The notes: generated by a model from the sequence alone, not told the origin. A stretch of DNA of 64,000 nt from Jannaschia seohaensis (GCF_900116765.1 NZ_UETC01000001.1:558001-622000), one strand, 5' to 3'; positions 27,872 through 40,079 are shown, counted from the stretch's first letter. Translations and numbers: made by a program.

Positions 27872-30800
27872 GCGGGGTGCCCGACGCGGCGCTGCGGGAC
27901 GGCCTCTTCGCTGGCATCGCCGCGCAGGCTGCGCGCCGCCCAGAGGCGGTGGCGGTCCATGGCGCGCCCGCGCGCCGCTATGGCGAACTCGTTCTGTCCG
28001 CCCGGCGTATCGCCGGGCAGCTCGCTGCGGCCGGGGTCGCGCCGGGCGATCATGTGGCCCTGTGGGGCGCGCGGTCGGCCGAGGCCATCGAGGGCCTGCT
28101 CGGCATCCTCGCCGCCGGGGCCGTCGCGGTGCCGCTGGACCCGAGCTTCGCCGCCGAACGGATCGGCGCGATCGTCGCCGACGCCAAGCCCCGGGCCCTG
28201 CTGGCCCCCGCTCCGGCGCGGGCGGAGGCCCTGCGCATCGCCGACTGCCCCGTGATCTCACCCGGCGACGGCCCCGCGCTCCCGCCCGTCTCCCGCGCGC
28301 GGGAGGATCCCGCGCTGATCCTCTATACCTCCGGCTCCACCGGGCGGCCCAAGGGCGTGGTGCTGCCCCATCGCGCCCTCGTCGGGTTTGAGCATGGGCC
28401 GGGCGATCTGGCGGTAACGGCGGAGGACAGGGTCCTACATGTCTCGACCCCCGCCTGTGACGGGGCCATCGAAGAGACGCTGACGCCGCTGCTGCGCGGG
28501 GCGTCCATCGCCGTGGTGCCGGCCGGGCTCGCGTCGGCCTCGGCCGTGGCCGAGACCATCGCGGCGCATCGCGTCACCGTGGCGACGCTCTATACGGGGC
28601 TGCTGCACCTGCTGATCGACCACCGGGTCGACGGATTCGCCGGGGTCCGGCTGGTCATGGCCGGGGGCGAGGCGATGGACCCGGCGCGCGCCCGCGCGCT
28701 GCTGGCTGCGCATCCCGGCCTTGTCCTCGTCAACGAATACGGGCCGACCGAGACCTGCTGCGTCAGTCTCGCCCACCGTGTCACGCCCGAGGATCTGGCC
28801 GCCGACGCGCCCCTCCCCATTGGCCGCCCGCTGGCCGGGGAGGAGGTCGTTCTGCTCGACCCCGATCTGGCTCCGGTCCCCGAGGGCGCCATAGGCCAGA
28901 TCGCCATCGGCGGCAGCGGTCTGGCGCTCGGCTATTTGGGGCGTCCCAAGAAGACGGCCGAGGCCTTCATCCCCGACCCGCGCCCCGGCCGGAACGGCCG
29001 CCTCTACCTGACCGGCGATCTGGGCCGCGCCCGCGCCGATGGCGTGCTGGAGTTCCACGGCCGCGTCGACCGGCAGGTCAAGCTGGCCGGCCGCCGGGTC
29101 GAACTCGACGGCATCGAGGCCGCCTTGCGCGCCGCCCCCGCGGTCGCGGATGCGGTGGTCGAGAAATGGGGCGACGGTCTCGTGGCTTTCGTGGTGCCGG
29201 CGACCGACGGCGACCTGCCCGCGCTGCTGCGCGCGCAGACCCAGGCCGCCGATATCCACCCCCATGTCTTTCCCCGCCGGATCGAGGCGCGCGATGTCTT
29301 CCCGCTACGGCCGAACGGCAAGGTGGACCGCGATGCGCTGCGCGCGTCCCTCGCGGCGATCGAGACCGGCCCGGCCCCGGCGGCGGGCAATCTGCGCGCC
29401 ACCGTCGCCGGCATCTGGCAGGAGATCCTGGGCACGCGCCCCGCTCCGGCCGACCGATTCTTCGATCTGGGCGGCACTTCGCTGCAACTGATCGAGGCCC
29501 ATGCCCGCATCGAAGCCGCGCTGGATCGCCGCTTCGACGTCGCGGCGATGTTCGACCATCCGTCCCTGGGCGGGCTCTGCGACTTTCTGGCGGGCGCCGA
29601 TAGGGCCGCCCCCGCCGCGACCACCCGCAGGACCGAAGAGGCCATCGCCATCGTCGGCCTTGCCGCCCGGCTGCCCGGCTTGCCCGATCTCGACGCCTTC
29701 TGGCAGGCGACGCTGGAGGGCCGGGACAGCATCACCCGCTTCGCCCCCGAGGAACTGGAGGACGGCTTCGACGCCGAGACCCGCGCCCGCCCCGACTTCG
29801 TCGCCGCGCGCCCGATCCTGTCGGATGTCGACCTTTTCGATGCCAGGCATTTCGGCATGACCCCGCGCGAGGCCGCGCGCACCGATCCCCAGGCCCGGAT
29901 CTTCCTGGAGCTTTGCGCCCAGGCGCTGGACCACGCGGGGCTGGACCCGACGCGCCCACCGGGCCGGGTCGGCGTCTATTCCGGCGCCTCCATGTCGACC
30001 TATCTGCTGGAAAACCTGCTGGCCGGGCCGGGCGCCCTGCGCGACTTCACCAGCCAGTTCCAGATCGACTACACCAACCTCGCGGGCAATGGCGGCGACG
30101 ACATCCCCGCGCGCGTGGCGCAGAAGCTGGGCCTGACCGGCCCGGCGGTCAGCATCACCACCGCCTGCTCCACCGGCCTTGCCACCGTCATCGCGGCTTG
30201 CGACGCGCTGCGGGCGGGCCGCATCGGCGCGGCGCTGGCGGGGGGCGTCTCGATCACCTTCCCGCAGAAGCGCGGCTATCTCGGGGCCGAGGGCGGCATG
30301 GTCTCGCTCGACGGCACCTGCCGGCCCTTCGACGCCCGCGCCAATGGCACGATCTTCGGCGACGGCGCGGGGGTGGTCGTGCTCAAGCGCCTCTCGGACG
30401 CGGAGCGGGACGGCGACACGATCCATGCGGTGATCCGCGGCACGGGGCAGTCCAATGATGGCGGGCGGGGCATGTCCTTCACCGCGCCTTCAGCCATCGG
30501 CCAGTCGGAGGCCATCGCCGAGGCGCTGGCCGATGCGGGGCTGACCGGCGACGATATCGGCTATGTCGAGTGCCACGGCACTGCCACGCCCCTGGGCGAT
30601 CCGGTCGAGATCGCGGGGCTCAGGCGCGCCTTCGCCGGCGCCACCGCGCCCTGCGCGCTGGGGGCGGTGAAGGGCAATCTCGGCCATCTGGACGCGGCGG
30701 CGGGGATCGCGGGGCTGATCAAGGCGGTGCTGGTGCTCAAGCACGGCACCGTGCCGCCGATCGCCCATCACCGCTCCGCCAACCCCCAGATCGATCTGAG

Positions 30801-33800
30801 CGGCACGGGCTTCCACCTGCCGACCGCGCCCGCGCCCTGGACGGGGCCGGAGCCGCGCCGCGCCGGGGTCAGCGCCTTCGGCGTGGGCGGCTCCAACGCC
30901 CATGTCGTGCTGGAGCAGGCCCCCGCGCGCGCCGCGCCCGCGCCGCTGGCCGCGCCGGTCGTTCTGCCGCTCTCGGCCAAGACGCCCGAGGCGCTCAAGA
31001 CCATGGGCGCGGAACTGGCCGACCTTCTGGAGTGCCCGGACGCGCCCGCCCTGGCCGATGTCGCCCACACGTTGCAGAGCGGCCGCCGCGCCTGGGATCT
31101 GCGCGGCGGGGTCATGGCGCGCGACGTGGCCGAGGCGGCCCGCGCCTTGCGCCGCATCCGCCCGGGCGCGCCTGTGGATGAGGCCCCGCGCCTCGTCTTC
31201 CTGATGCCGGGGCAGGGGGCGCAGTTCCCCGGGATGGGCCGGGCCGTGACCGATCCGGTCTTTGCCGAGTTCGTGGAGCGCGGGCTTGCCGCGTTGCCCT
31301 CTGAGGTCGCGGATGACCTCCGACCGCTGTTGTTCGGGGACCCCGAGGCCGAGGATCAGGCCAAGGCCCTGGCGCAGACCCGGCTGGCGCAGCCCGCGCT
31401 CCTTCTGGTCGAGGTGGCGGCCGCCGAGATGTGGCGCGCCCGGGGCGTGACGCCCGATCTGCTGATCGGCCATTCGGTGGGTGAGATCGCAGCGGCCGTC
31501 ATCGCGGGCGTGATGTCTTTCGAGGACGCCCTCCGCCTCGTCACCGAGCGCGGCGCGCTGATGCAGGCGCAGCCGTCAGGCGGCATGCTGGCCGTGACTG
31601 CACCCATGGACGTTCTCGCGGCGCATTTGACGCCGGAGCTGGATCTGGCGGCGAAGAACGCGCCCGAGCAGCAGGTCGTGGCGGGCCCGCCCGATGCCCT
31701 GGACGCGCTGACCGCGCGGCTGGAGGCCGCAGGCTATTCGTCGCGCCGGCTGAGCAGCAGCCACGCCTTCCATTCGTGCATGATGGACCCGATCGTGCCC
31801 GCGCTGCGCCGGGTCGCGGCGTCGCTGACGCTGCGCGCGCCCCGGATCCCGCTGATCTCGACCGTCACCGGCCGCCCGATGACCGAGGCGGACGCGACCG
31901 ATCCCGAGTATTGGGCCGGTCAGGCCCGCGCCTGCGTCGACTTCACCGGCGCGCTTGCCACCTTGGGTGCGGTGCCCTCGGTCCTGTTGGAGGCCGGCCC
32001 GGGCCGGACCCTGTCGGCGCTGGCGCCGCAGAGCCTGGCATCGGAGGCCGTACGGGACGTCATCCCCAGCCTGCCCGACGCGGCCCGTGCCGCCGAAGGC
32101 GACGCGATCCCGGCCCAGGCCGCCCTGCGCCTGTGGCGCGCGGGGGTCGCGGTCGATCTGTCGGCGGGCTTGCCCGCCGGCGCCGGAAAAGTCCCTTTGC
32201 CCAGCTATCCCTTTGCCCGCATCCGCTGCTGGATCGACGCGCCCCGGCCGCGGGCCGCGGCCGCCCCCGTTGCGCCCGTCATTCCCGGCGCGTCGGCGCT
32301 GCCGCCCCTGCCGCTGGCCGCGTCTCAGACCGTTTTTACAGGTGATCCCATGTCCTCTGCCCGCACCGTCCTGCCCGACGTCATGGACCTCGTCGCCGAG
32401 ATGTCCGGCCTCGATCTCACGCTTGAGGAGGCGGGGACCAGTTTTCTGGAGCTCGGGCTCGACTCGCTATTCCTGGGCCAGCTCACGCAGGAGGTGGGCA
32501 AGCAGTTCAAGGTGCGGTTCGGCTTCCGGCGGCTGACTTCGGATCTGGGCACGCCGCAGGCACTGGCCGACTTCATCCTGGCGGAAAACCCCGACGCCGC
32601 CCCCCAGTCCGCGCCCGCCGCAGCCGCCCCGGCCTCCGCCGCCCAGCCCGTGTCGCCCGCGTCCGTGCTGGCGGAGACGCCCGCCCTGAGCGGTGACGTC
32701 GCCGCGGTGATGCAGGCGCAGATGCAGACCATGCAGGCCCTGTTCGCCCAGCAACTCGCCGCCTTGGGCAGGATGCCGGCGCAAGCGCCCGCTCCGGCGC
32801 CCACCGCTCAGGCCCCGGTCGCTGCCGCCCCGGCGCAAGCCGCCGCGCCCGAGACCGACGCCGAGGCTCCGGCCCCGAAACCCGAGGTCAAGCGCCGCGC
32901 CAAGATGCAGTCCAACGCGGACCTGACCCCCGCGCAGAAGGTCTTCGCCCGCGACCTCGCCCGCCGCTATTCCGAGTGTTTTCCGTCGTCCAAGGCCTAC
33001 ACCGACAGGCACCGCCCGGTCCTGGCCGACCCCCGCGCCGCCGCCGGCTTCCATCCCGACTGGAAGGAGCTGGCCTTCCCCATCGTGGCCGACCGCGCCA
33101 AGGGCGCCTATATCCACGACCTCGACGGCCATGCCATCATCGACCTGGTGAACGGCTTCGGCCAAACCGCCTTCGGCCACGCGCCCGACTTCGTCGGCGC
33201 GGCCGTGGCGAAGCAGCTGGAGAAGGGATATGCCATCGGCCCCCAGGCCGAGCGTGCGGGTCCTCTGGCCGAGCGCTTCGCCAAGGCGGTCGGTCATGAG
33301 CGCGTCACTTTCTGCAACACCGGCACCGAAGCCGTCATCGCCGCCTGCCGCATCGCGCGCACCGCGACGGGGCGCGACAAGGTGGTGCTCTTCGACAAGT
33401 CCTATCACGGCCAGCATGACGAGGTGCTGGCCAAGCCGGGTAAGGGCGCCGCCGCGCTGCCCTCGGTTCCCGGCATTCCCCGGGGCGCGATGGGGAACGT
33501 GGTGATGCTGGGCTATGACGACCCGGCGGCGCTCGACTGGATCGCCGCCAATACCGACGAGATCGCCGCCGTGCTGATCGAGCCGGTCCGCTCCCGCTAC
33601 CCGGCCTCGCGCCCCGAAGCCTTCGTGCGCCGTCTCAAGGAGTTGACCCGCGACAGCGGCGCGGCGCTCATCATCGATGAGGTCGTCACCGGCTTCCGCA
33701 CCGGCCCGCGCGGGATGCAGGGCGTCTGGGGCATCCAGGGCGACATCGCCGTCTATGGCAAGGTCGTCGGCGGCGGCATGCCCATCGGCGTGGTCGCGGG

Positions 33801-36800
33801 CGATGCCCGCTTCATGGACGCGCTGGACGGCGGCAGCTGGTCTTTCGGCGACGATAGCCGCCCCGAAGCCATGCCCACCTTCGTCGCGGGCACCTTCGTG
33901 CGCCACCCGCTTGTGCTGGCCGCCGTCGAGGCGGTGCTGGACGAGTTGGAGCGGAACGGGGACGCGCTGTTCGTTGAGGCCCCCGCGCGGCTCGCGGACA
34001 TGGCCGCGCGGATGCGCGCCGCGCTGGCCGCGCGCGGCCTGCCGGACATGATCGAGGACTATTCGACCTGGCTCTATGTTGACGCCTCCGACCGGGATCC
34101 GCGCGCGACGCTGCTCTATCCGCTGATGCGGCTGCGGGACGTGCATGTCATGGACGGGTTCTGCTGGTTCCTGACGACCGAGCACGGCACGGCCGAGATC
34201 GATCATGTCGTCCGCGCCTTCGAGGAATCGCTCGACGAGTTGCTATCGGTCGGCATCCTCGCCGACGAGCGTGCGGCCGACGCCCCGCCCCTGCCTCGAC
34301 GCGAGGCGGCGCCCGCGCCGCTGCTGCCCGGACAGCGCGAGATCTGGATGCGGCATCAGCTTGGGGGGCTGGCCGCCGCGTCCTTCAACGAGAGCGGGAC
34401 GCTCTGGATCGACGGGCTGCTGGACCGCGCGGCGCTGCAAGCGGCGCTGGACGAGCTGGTGGCGCGGCGCGACGCGCTGCGCGCCCGGTTCGCGCGGGAT
34501 GGCAGCGGGTTCCGCGTGGCCGATCCCGAAACGGTGCCTCTGGAGGTCCACGAGGACGCCGACGAGACGGCGCTCGCCGCCTATATCGCCCAGGACGCCG
34601 CGACGCCCTTCGATCTGACCCAGGGCGCGCCCTTCCGCGTGGCGCTATTCCGCCTCGCCCCGGAGCGGCATTCCCTGGTCCTGACCGCCCATCACATCGT
34701 GCTGGACGGCTGGTCCTTCGGGCTGGTCGTCGACGATCTCTCGGCGCTCTATGCCGCCGCCGCCCAGGGCCGCGATGCCGCGCTGGAGCCGGCGCCCAGC
34801 CTTGCCGACCATGCGCGCGCGGCTCCGGTCGCGCCCAAGTCCCATGCCGCCTATTGGCGCCGCGTCTATGCCGAGCTGCCCGCGCCCGTGGACCTGCCCG
34901 CCGACCGCCCGCGCCGCCCCGCCGCCGACCGGCCCGGCGCCACCATCGTCCACGAGATGCCGATGGAGGTGATCGAGGGGCTGAAGGCGGTGGGCGCCAG
35001 GAACAGCTGCACCCTGTTCTCCGCCGCCTTCGCCGGAATGCAACTGCTGGTGCATCGCCTGACCGGCGCCTCCGATATCGTGCTGGGCGTCCCCACCGCC
35101 ACGCAACAGAGCACCGCCGACCCGGACCTCGTGGGCCATCTCGTCAACTTCCTGCCGATCCGCGCGGGGCTGGACCCGGCGGCCTCCGTCGCCGACCATC
35201 TGCGCGCGCTGTCGGCCCGGGTGGGCGAGGCGCTGGAGCATGACGGGCTGACCTTCGGCGAGATCCTGACGCTGGCCGAGGTGCCGCGCAGCCTGGACCG
35301 CACGCCGCTCACCTCCATCGAGTTCAACTTGGAGCAGGCGGGCGCGACCGAGTGGCATGGGGCGACGGCCCGGTTCGAGACGAACCCCAAGGCCGCCGTG
35401 ACCTTCGATCTGTTCTTCAACCTCGTCACCGACGAACGCGGCCTGCGCGTCGAGGCGCATTACGCCAGCGACCTGTTCGACGCCGCCACGATCCGTGCCT
35501 GGGCCGCTGCCTATGAGTGCCTGCTGCGCGCCATGGCCGCCGATCCGGCGGCCACGCTCACGGCCCTGCCGTTGCCCGACGCGGCGGAGGCCCCCGCCCC
35601 GACCGAGGGCGGCGCCCCCCTGCCTGAGCGGCTGGAGCAGGTGGCCCGCGACCGGGCGGACGCCCCGGCCGTCACCGGCCCGGATGACACGCTGACCCAT
35701 GCGCAGCTATGGGCGCGCAGCGGCGCCTACGCCGCCGCGCTCCAGGCGCGCACGCGCCCCGGCGATCGGGTCGCGATCTGCCTGCCGCGCGGCGCCGACC
35801 TGATCGCGGCCACGCTGGGCGTGCTGCGCGCGGGCTGTGCTTTCGTGCCGCTCGACCCGGGTCAGCCCGACATGCGTCTCCACAAGATCCTGGAAGATGC
35901 CGATCCGGCCCTGGTGCTGACCGATACCTGCGCGCGCTTCGACCGCGCCATTCTCTCGCCCGAGGACGTGTCCGGCACGCCGCGCTTCGTCGCGCTGAGC
36001 AAGGATGCCCCGGCCTATGTCATCTACACCTCCGGCTCGACCGGGACGCCCAAGGGCGTGGAGGTGCCTCATGGCGCGCTGACGAACCTGCTCGACAGCA
36101 TGATCGCCGCGCCGGGGCTGAGCGCCGAGAGCAAGCTGCTCTCCGTCACCACGCCCGCCTTCGACATCTCCATCCTGGAGATGTTCGGTCCGCTCCTGGC
36201 CGGGGGACAGGTGGAAGTCGCGCCCGCCGAAATGGTGCTGGACGCCTTCAAGCTGGCGGATCGGCTGCGGCGGGGCGACGTGACCCATATGCAGGCCACG
36301 CCGACGCTTTGGGCGATGCTCGACATCGCGGGTTGGACCCCGCCCGAAGACTTCCAGGCCTGGGCCGGGGGCGAGCCGCTGGCCCCCGACCTCGCCGACC
36401 GGCTGATGTCGCAGGGCGCGGCGCTCTGGAACCTCTACGGGCCGACCGAGACCACGATCTGGTCCGCCGCCAAGCGCCTGACCCCCGGCGCGGCCATCAC
36501 CATCGGCGACCCGGTCGCCCGGACCGAGCTGCACGTGTTGGACGCGGCGGGCCGGCCCTGTCCGGTGGGTGTCGAGGGCGAGCTGAATATCGGCGGCGCG
36601 GGCCTGGCGCTGGGCTATGCCGGGCAGCCGGAGCGCACCGCCGAGGCCTTCCGCAGGGTCGAGATCGGCGGCATGGCGCGCCGGCTCTATGCCACCGGCG
36701 ATCTCGCCCGTCGCCGGGCCGATGGCGAGATCGAGATCCTGGGCCGCCGCGATGGGCAGATCAAGCTGCGCGGCTATCGCATCGACCTGGGCGAGATCGA

Positions 36801-37374
36801 GGCCGCCCTGCGCGCCCAGCCCGGGGTCACCGGCGCCGCCGTCGCGCTCCACACGCGCGAGGGCGGGGACAAGCAGCTGGTCGGCTACGTGACGGGCGAC
36901 GCGCCCGAGGGCCTCGCCCTGGCCGAGGCGCTGCGTGCTCTGCTTCCCGATTACATGGTGCCGACGGCCTGGATGCGTCTCGACGCCCTGCCGCAGACGC
37001 AGAATGGCAAGCTGGACCGCAAGGCCCTGCCCGCGCCGGAACCGGCCCCCACCGGGACCTTGGCGGGAACGCCCCTGGCGCCCGGGACCGAGACGCGGCT
37101 CGCCGCGATCTGGTCCGAGGTGCTGGGCCGCGAGGTGGCCGACGCGACCGCCACGCTGTTGCAATTGGGCGCCGACAGCCTGTCGATCTTCCGCCTCGCC
37201 GCGCGGCTCCTGTCGGACGGCTACGAGATCGAGGCGCGGCATCTGTTCGAGCATCCCACGATCCGCGACCTCGCCGCCTTCCACGACGCGCGCGACCCGG
37301 CGGCCGCCCCCGCGCGGCCCAAGCTCAGCGACTTCCGCCGCGGCGCGCGCCGTTCGGGGAGCGCCGCGTCATGA
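27868..37374 (+). CDS. Hybrid NRPS-PKS megasynthase: A-T-KS-AT-ACP-AMT-C-A-T
   Basis: A 3168-residue assembly line. Approximate order: adenylation A1 (12-495; [22 protein letters not shown] with Lys485); carrier T1 (Ser538 in LGGTSL); ketosynthase (591-1020; Cys767 in TTACSTG, His903, His940); acyltransferase (1109-1405; GHSVGE Ser1203, HAFHS pointing to malonyl-CoA); ACP (Ser1533 in LGLDSL); Ala/Pro linker (1576-1680); class III aminotransferase (1681-2131; PLP Lys1965 in [11 protein letters not shown]); condensation domain (2151-2571; HHIVLDG); A2 (2588-3055; FDISILEMF, Lys3048); carrier T3 (Ser3104). The A2 pocket reads D-I-L-Q-W-G-L-I-W, one change from a code I associate with glycine. 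A1 keeps the pocket Asp, so an amino acid starter is likely. Predicted logic: aminoacyl starter, malonyl extension, beta-amination, then joining to glycine. The ATG at 27868 or a GTG three codons earlier may start it. Confidence 0.93.
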   Translation: MSGVPDAALRDGLFAGIAAQAARRPEAVAVHGAPARRYGELVLSARRIAGQLAAAGVAPGDHVALWGARSAEAIEGLLGILAAGAVAVPLDPSFAAERIGAIVADAKPRALLAPAPARAEALRIADCPVISPGDGPALPPVSRAREDPALILYTSGSTGRPKGVVLPHRALVGFEHGPGDLAVTAEDRVLHVSTPACDGAIEETLTPLLRGASIAVVPAGLASASAVAETIAAHRVTVATLYTGLLHLLIDHRVDGFAGVRLVMAGGEAMDPARARALLAAHPGLVLVNEYGPTETCCVSLAHRVTPEDLAADAPLPIGRPLAGEEVVLLDPDLAPVPEGAIGQIAIGGSGLALGYLGRPKKTAEAFIPDPRPGRNGRLYLTGDLGRARADGVLEFHGRVDRQVKLAGRRVELDGIEAALRAAPAVADAVVEKWGDGLVAFVVPATDGDLPALLRAQTQAADIHPHVFPRRIEARDVFPLRPNGKVDRDALRASLAAIETGPAPAAGNLRATVAGIWQEILGTRPAPADRFFDLGGTSLQLIEAHARIEAALDRRFDVAAMFDHPSLGGLCDFLAGADRAAPAATTRRTEEAIAIVGLAARLPGLPDLDAFWQATLEGRDSITRFAPEELEDGFDAETRARPDFVAARPILSDVDLFDARHFGMTPREAARTDPQARIFLELCAQALDHAGLDPTRPPGRVGVYSGASMSTYLLENLLAGPGALRDFTSQFQIDYTNLAGNGGDDIPARVAQKLGLTGPAVSITTACSTGLATVIAACDALRAGRIGAALAGGVSITFPQKRGYLGAEGGMVSLDGTCRPFDARANGTIFGDGAGVVVLKRLSDAERDGDTIHAVIRGTGQSNDGGRGMSFTAPSAIGQSEAIAEALADAGLTGDDIGYVECHGTATPLGDPVEIAGLRRAFAGATAPCALGAVKGNLGHLDAAAGIAGLIKAVLVLKHGTVPPIAHHRSANPQIDLSGTGFHLPTAPAPWTGPEPRRAGVSAFGVGGSNAHVVLEQAPARAAPAPLAAPVVLPLSAKTPEALKTMGAELADLLECPDAPALADVAHTLQSGRRAWDLRGGVMARDVAEAARALRRIRPGAPVDEAPRLVFLMPGQGAQFPGMGRAVTDPVFAEFVERGLAALPSEVADDLRPLLFGDPEAEDQAKALAQTRLAQPALLLVEVAAAEMWRARGVTPDLLIGHSVGEIAAAVIAGVMSFEDALRLVTERGALMQAQPSGGMLAVTAPMDVLAAHLTPELDLAAKNAPEQQVVAGPPDALDALTARLEAAGYSSRRLSSSHAFHSCMMDPIVPALRRVAASLTLRAPRIPLISTVTGRPMTEADATDPEYWAGQARACVDFTGALATLGAVPSVLLEAGPGRTLSALAPQSLASEAVRDVIPSLPDAARAAEGDAIPAQAALRLWRAGVAVDLSAGLPAGAGKVPLPSYPFARIRCWIDAPRPRAAAAPVAPVIPGASALPPLPLAASQTVFTGDPMSSARTVLPDVMDLVAEMSGLDLTLEEAGTSFLELGLDSLFLGQLTQEVGKQFKVRFGFRRLTSDLGTPQALADFILAENPDAAPQSAPAAAAPASAAQPVSPASVLAETPALSGDVAAVMQAQMQTMQALFAQQLAALGRMPAQAPAPAPTAQAPVAAAPAQAAAPETDAEAPAPKPEVKRRAKMQSNADLTPAQKVFARDLARRYSECFPSSKAYTDRHRPVLADPRAAAGFHPDWKELAFPIVADRAKGAYIHDLDGHAIIDLVNGFGQTAFGHAPDFVGAAVAKQLEKGYAIGPQAERAGPLAERFAKAVGHERVTFCNTGTEAVIAACRIARTATGRDKVVLFDKSYHGQHDEVLAKPGKGAAALPSVPGIPRGAMGNVVMLGYDDPAALDWIAANTDEIAAVLIEPVRSRYPASRPEAFVRRLKELTRDSGAALIIDEVVTGFRTGPRGMQGVWGIQGDIAVYGKVVGGGMPIGVVAGDARFMDALDGGSWSFGDDSRPEAMPTFVAGTFVRHPLVLAAVEAVLDELERNGDALFVEAPARLADMAARMRAALAARGLPDMIEDYSTWLYVDASDRDPRATLLYPLMRLRDVHVMDGFCWFLTTEHGTAEIDHVVRAFEESLDELLSVGILADERAADAPPLPRREAAPAPLLPGQREIWMRHQLGGLAAASFNESGTLWIDGLLDRAALQAALDELVARRDALRARFARDGSGFRVADPETVPLEVHEDADETALAAYIAQDAATPFDLTQGAPFRVALFRLAPERHSLVLTAHHIVLDGWSFGLVVDDLSALYAAAAQGRDAALEPAPSLADHARAAPVAPKSHAAYWRRVYAELPAPVDLPADRPRRPAADRPGATIVHEMPMEVIEGLKAVGARNSCTLFSAAFAGMQLLVHRLTGASDIVLGVPTATQQSTADPDLVGHLVNFLPIRAGLDPAASVADHLRALSARVGEALEHDGLTFGEILTLAEVPRSLDRTPLTSIEFNLEQAGATEWHGATARFETNPKAAVTFDLFFNLVTDERGLRVEAHYASDLFDAATIRAWAAAYECLLRAMAADPAATLTALPLPDAAEAPAPTEGGAPLPERLEQVARDRADAPAVTGPDDTLTHAQLWARSGAYAAALQARTRPGDRVAICLPRGADLIAATLGVLRAGCAFVPLDPGQPDMRLHKILEDADPALVLTDTCARFDRAILSPEDVSGTPRFVALSKDAPAYVIYTSGSTGTPKGVEVPHGALTNLLDSMIAAPGLSAESKLLSVTTPAFDISILEMFGPLLAGGQVEVAPAEMVLDAFKLADRLRRGDVTHMQATPTLWAMLDIAGWTPPEDFQAWAGGEPLAPDLADRLMSQGAALWNLYGPTETTIWSAAKRLTPGAAITIGDPVARTELHVLDAAGRPCPVGVEGELNIGGAGLALGYAGQPERTAEAFRRVEIGGMARRLYATGDLARRRADGEIEILGRRDGQIKLRGYRIDLGEIEAALRAQPGVTGAAVALHTREGGDKQLVGYVTGDAPEGLALAEALRALLPDYMVPTAWMRLDALPQTQNGKLDRKALPAPEPAPTGTLAGTPLAPGTETRLAAIWSEVLGREVADATATLLQLGADSLSIFRLAARLLSDGYEIEARHLFEHPTIRDLAAFHDARDPAAAPARPKLSDFRRGARRSGSAAS

Positions 37375-40079
37375 GCGTGCGCGACCCCCAGGCCGATCCC
37401 GTTCTGGCCGAATTTCCGCTGAGCGCCGGGCAGACCCGCTGCTGGATCATCGACCGCGCCAATCCGGGCACGATCACGCTGAACGTCGCCGTCCGCTGGG
37501 AGGTGACGGGCCCGCTGCGCGAAGCCGAGTTGGAGCAGGCGTTCCGCCAGGTGATCGCCCGGCACGAAATCCTGCGCACCGCCTTCGCCGAAACGGAGAG
37601 CGGCCCGGTCCAGCGCGTCCATGCCAGCGCGCCGTTCCAGCTGTCGCTGGTGGACCTGCGCCGGGTGCCCGCGGAGGATCAGATGGCCCGGGTCGACGCC
37701 ATCGCGCGCGAGACCGCGGCGGAACCCTTCGACCTGTCCAAGCCCGGCCTGATCCGCGCAACGCTGGTCCGCCTCGCGGCGGAGCGGGCGATCCTGTGCT
37801 TCTGCGTGCATCAGAACTGTTTCGACGGCTTCTCGATCCGGGTCCTCGGCCGAGAGATCGGGGCGGCGCTGACCGGCATGCCCCTGCCTGAGCCCGAACT
37901 GCAATATGGCGACTTCACGCTCTGGCAGCGAGAGATGCTGGAGGCGACCGGCGACCAGGATCTCGCCTACTGGACCGAAACCCTGGCCGGGATGCCCTAT
38001 TTCGAGATGCCGCCCGACCATCCCCGCCCGGCCCGCTCCGGCGGGGAAGCGGGAATCGTGGCGCGCGACCTGCCCGAAGGGTTCGGCCCCGCCCTGGCCG
38101 AGGCGGCGCGCAAGGCGGGCGTGTCGCCCTTCACCCTGGGCTGCGCCGTCTTCGGCGCGGCGCTGCACCGGATCACCGGCGCCACGGATCTCGCCTTCGG
38201 CACCCAGATCGCGGGCCGCATGGATACGGAATTGGAGCCGCTGATCGGCATCTTCATCAACAACCTCGCCCTGCGGCAGCGGCCCGCGCCCGCCGCGACC
38301 CTGGCCGAGCACATCGCCTCGCTGCGCCCCGTCATCGAGGGCGCGCTGATCCATCAGACCCTGCCGTTCAACCGGCTGGTCGAAGCGTTGAACCCGCCGC
38401 GCGACCCGGCCCGCACGCCGCTGATTTCGATCAACTTCAACCTCCAATCGGTCTTCATGGAGACACGCCGCTATGGCGAGGTCGAGATGCGGTCGATGGC
38501 CAGCCACGCGCCGGGCGTCCTCTACGACCTGGACCTCGCGGTGATGGAGCGGCCCTCGGGCTGGCAGATCGTGCTGGAATACGCCGCGCCCCTCTTCGAG
38601 CGGGAGACGGCGCAGGCGATCCTGGACACGGTGGTGGCGGCCTTCGACATGGCCCTGTCGGCGCCCGAGACGCGGCTGGCGGACCTGCCGCTCCACGGCG
38701 CGCCACGGCTCGTGGGGGAGGCCATGACCGTCTCCGGCCCCCTGGCGGAGATCGAGACGGCGCTGGCGGCGCATCCTTCGGTGGCCGAGGCGGTTGCGGT
38801 GGCGGACGGGGACGGGGCGTTCGGCTTCGTCACGCCCGCCGCGACCGGGACCTTCCCGCTGGAGCGGTTGCCCGAGGCGCTGCTCTCCGACTTGGGCGAG
38901 CCGCGTTTGACCGGGGTCAGCGTGCTGGCCGCGCTGCCCCGCACGCAATCGGGCGCGCCCGACCGCGCCGCGCTGCGCGTGCCTGCCCGGCGCGCCGCCG
39001 TCGCGGTGCCCGACGCGCGCATGGCCGAGACGCTGGCGGTGCTGCGGGCCGACTGGGCGGAGCTTCTGGGCGTCGCGGAGGTGCCCGCGACAGGGCATTT
39101 CTTCGACCTCGGCGGGCATTCCCTGCTGGTGTTGCGCTTGCTCGCCCGCTTGCGGGACCGCTGGGGCGTCGCCATCGACCTGCCGGAGCTCTACGAGGCG
39201 CCGGTGCTGAGCGACTTCGCCGCCCTGGTCGCCGCCCGCCGGGGCGCGGCGCCGACGGCCACGCCGCGCGACGACGGGCTGATGCGGCTCAAGCGCGACG
39301 GGGCGGGCACGCCCTTTACCGCCGTCAACAACGCGGCGACGGCGACGGCGCTCTCGACCCTGCCGGGCTTCGACCGGCCGGTGGCCTGCATCCGGCTTCC
39401 CGCCGACGCGCCGCCCCTGGCCGAGGACACGCCCTTCGAGGCGGTGGCGCGCAGCTATGCCGACCAGATGCGCGCGTTGCAGCCCGAGGGGCCGTATCTG
39501 CTCTATGGAAATTGCGTGCACGGCAACCTCGCGCTGGAAACGGCGCGGGTGCTCCACGATCAGGGGGCGCGGGTCGCGGTCGCGATGAAGGACGTCTGGG
39601 AGCCGGGTTATGTCGCGGGCTTCGCCCATGACGCGGGGCTCGCCCGTCAGGACCGGCGCCACTCTCTGCGGCTGCGGCTGCGCTATTGGCGCGAGGGAGA
39701 GATGAGCACCGCCGCCCTGCTGGGCAGCTACGGCATCTTTCACCGGACCGGCCTGTTGCGGGCGCTCAGAGCGCTGCGCCTCGTGGGCCATGCCAACCGG
39801 ACCGACCTGGAAGCGGCGCAGGAGGCGTTCATCCTGACGATGTCGCGGGCGCGCGACCGCTACCGCCCGGCGCCGGTCGATTTCCCGGTGCTGCATATCG
39901 TCACCGATGCCACGCCCCGTGGCGGGCGGTTCTCTCCCTCGATCGGGTGGGAGGCCGTGATCGGCCCGGACCACCTGACCACGGTGCATCTGGACCGGGT
40001 CTATGTCTCCCGGTCGAAACGGATCGGAGTGGAGGAGATGGCCGCCGAGATCGAAGCCTTCGCAGGCGCGCAAACCTGA
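37371..40079 (+). CDS. NRPS terminal protein: degenerate C - adenylation remnant - T - Cys-type thioesterase
   Basis: A 902-residue protein coupled to the megasynthase by ATGA overlap. Residues 1-430 are a condensation domain, but the HHxxxDG motif reads HQNCFDG (147-153), so the second, catalytic His is Gln. Residues about 450-540 resemble only the C-terminal subdomain of an adenylation domain (LAEIETALAAHPSVAEAV … TQSGAPDRAAL); the core is absent and the usual NGK lysine is Ala. A carrier domain follows (Ser near 583 in DLGGHSLLV). The C-terminal part (647-902) is a thioesterase-like alpha/beta hydrolase whose nucleophile motif is GNCVHG, with Cys715 where Ser is normal, and His868 as candidate catalytic His. 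The protein therefore cannot load its own amino acid. It may receive the chain and release, cyclise or transfer it. Confidence 0.88.
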   Translation: MSVRDPQADPVLAEFPLSAGQTRCWIIDRANPGTITLNVAVRWEVTGPLREAELEQAFRQVIARHEILRTAFAETESGPVQRVHASAPFQLSLVDLRRVPAEDQMARVDAIARETAAEPFDLSKPGLIRATLVRLAAERAILCFCVHQNCFDGFSIRVLGREIGAALTGMPLPEPELQYGDFTLWQREMLEATGDQDLAYWTETLAGMPYFEMPPDHPRPARSGGEAGIVARDLPEGFGPALAEAARKAGVSPFTLGCAVFGAALHRITGATDLAFGTQIAGRMDTELEPLIGIFINNLALRQRPAPAATLAEHIASLRPVIEGALIHQTLPFNRLVEALNPPRDPARTPLISINFNLQSVFMETRRYGEVEMRSMASHAPGVLYDLDLAVMERPSGWQIVLEYAAPLFERETAQAILDTVVAAFDMALSAPETRLADLPLHGAPRLVGEAMTVSGPLAEIETALAAHPSVAEAVAVADGDGAFGFVTPAATGTFPLERLPEALLSDLGEPRLTGVSVLAALPRTQSGAPDRAALRVPARRAAVAVPDARMAETLAVLRADWAELLGVAEVPATGHFFDLGGHSLLVLRLLARLRDRWGVAIDLPELYEAPVLSDFAALVAARRGAAPTATPRDDGLMRLKRDGAGTPFTAVNNAATATALSTLPGFDRPVACIRLPADAPPLAEDTPFEAVARSYADQMRALQPEGPYLLYGNCVHGNLALETARVLHDQGARVAVAMKDVWEPGYVAGFAHDAGLARQDRRHSLRLRLRYWREGEMSTAALLGSYGIFHRTGLLRALRALRLVGHANRTDLEAAQEAFILTMSRARDRYRPAPVDFPVLHIVTDATPRGGRFSPSIGWEAVIGPDHLTTVHLDRVYVSRSKRIGVEEMAAEIEAFAGAQT

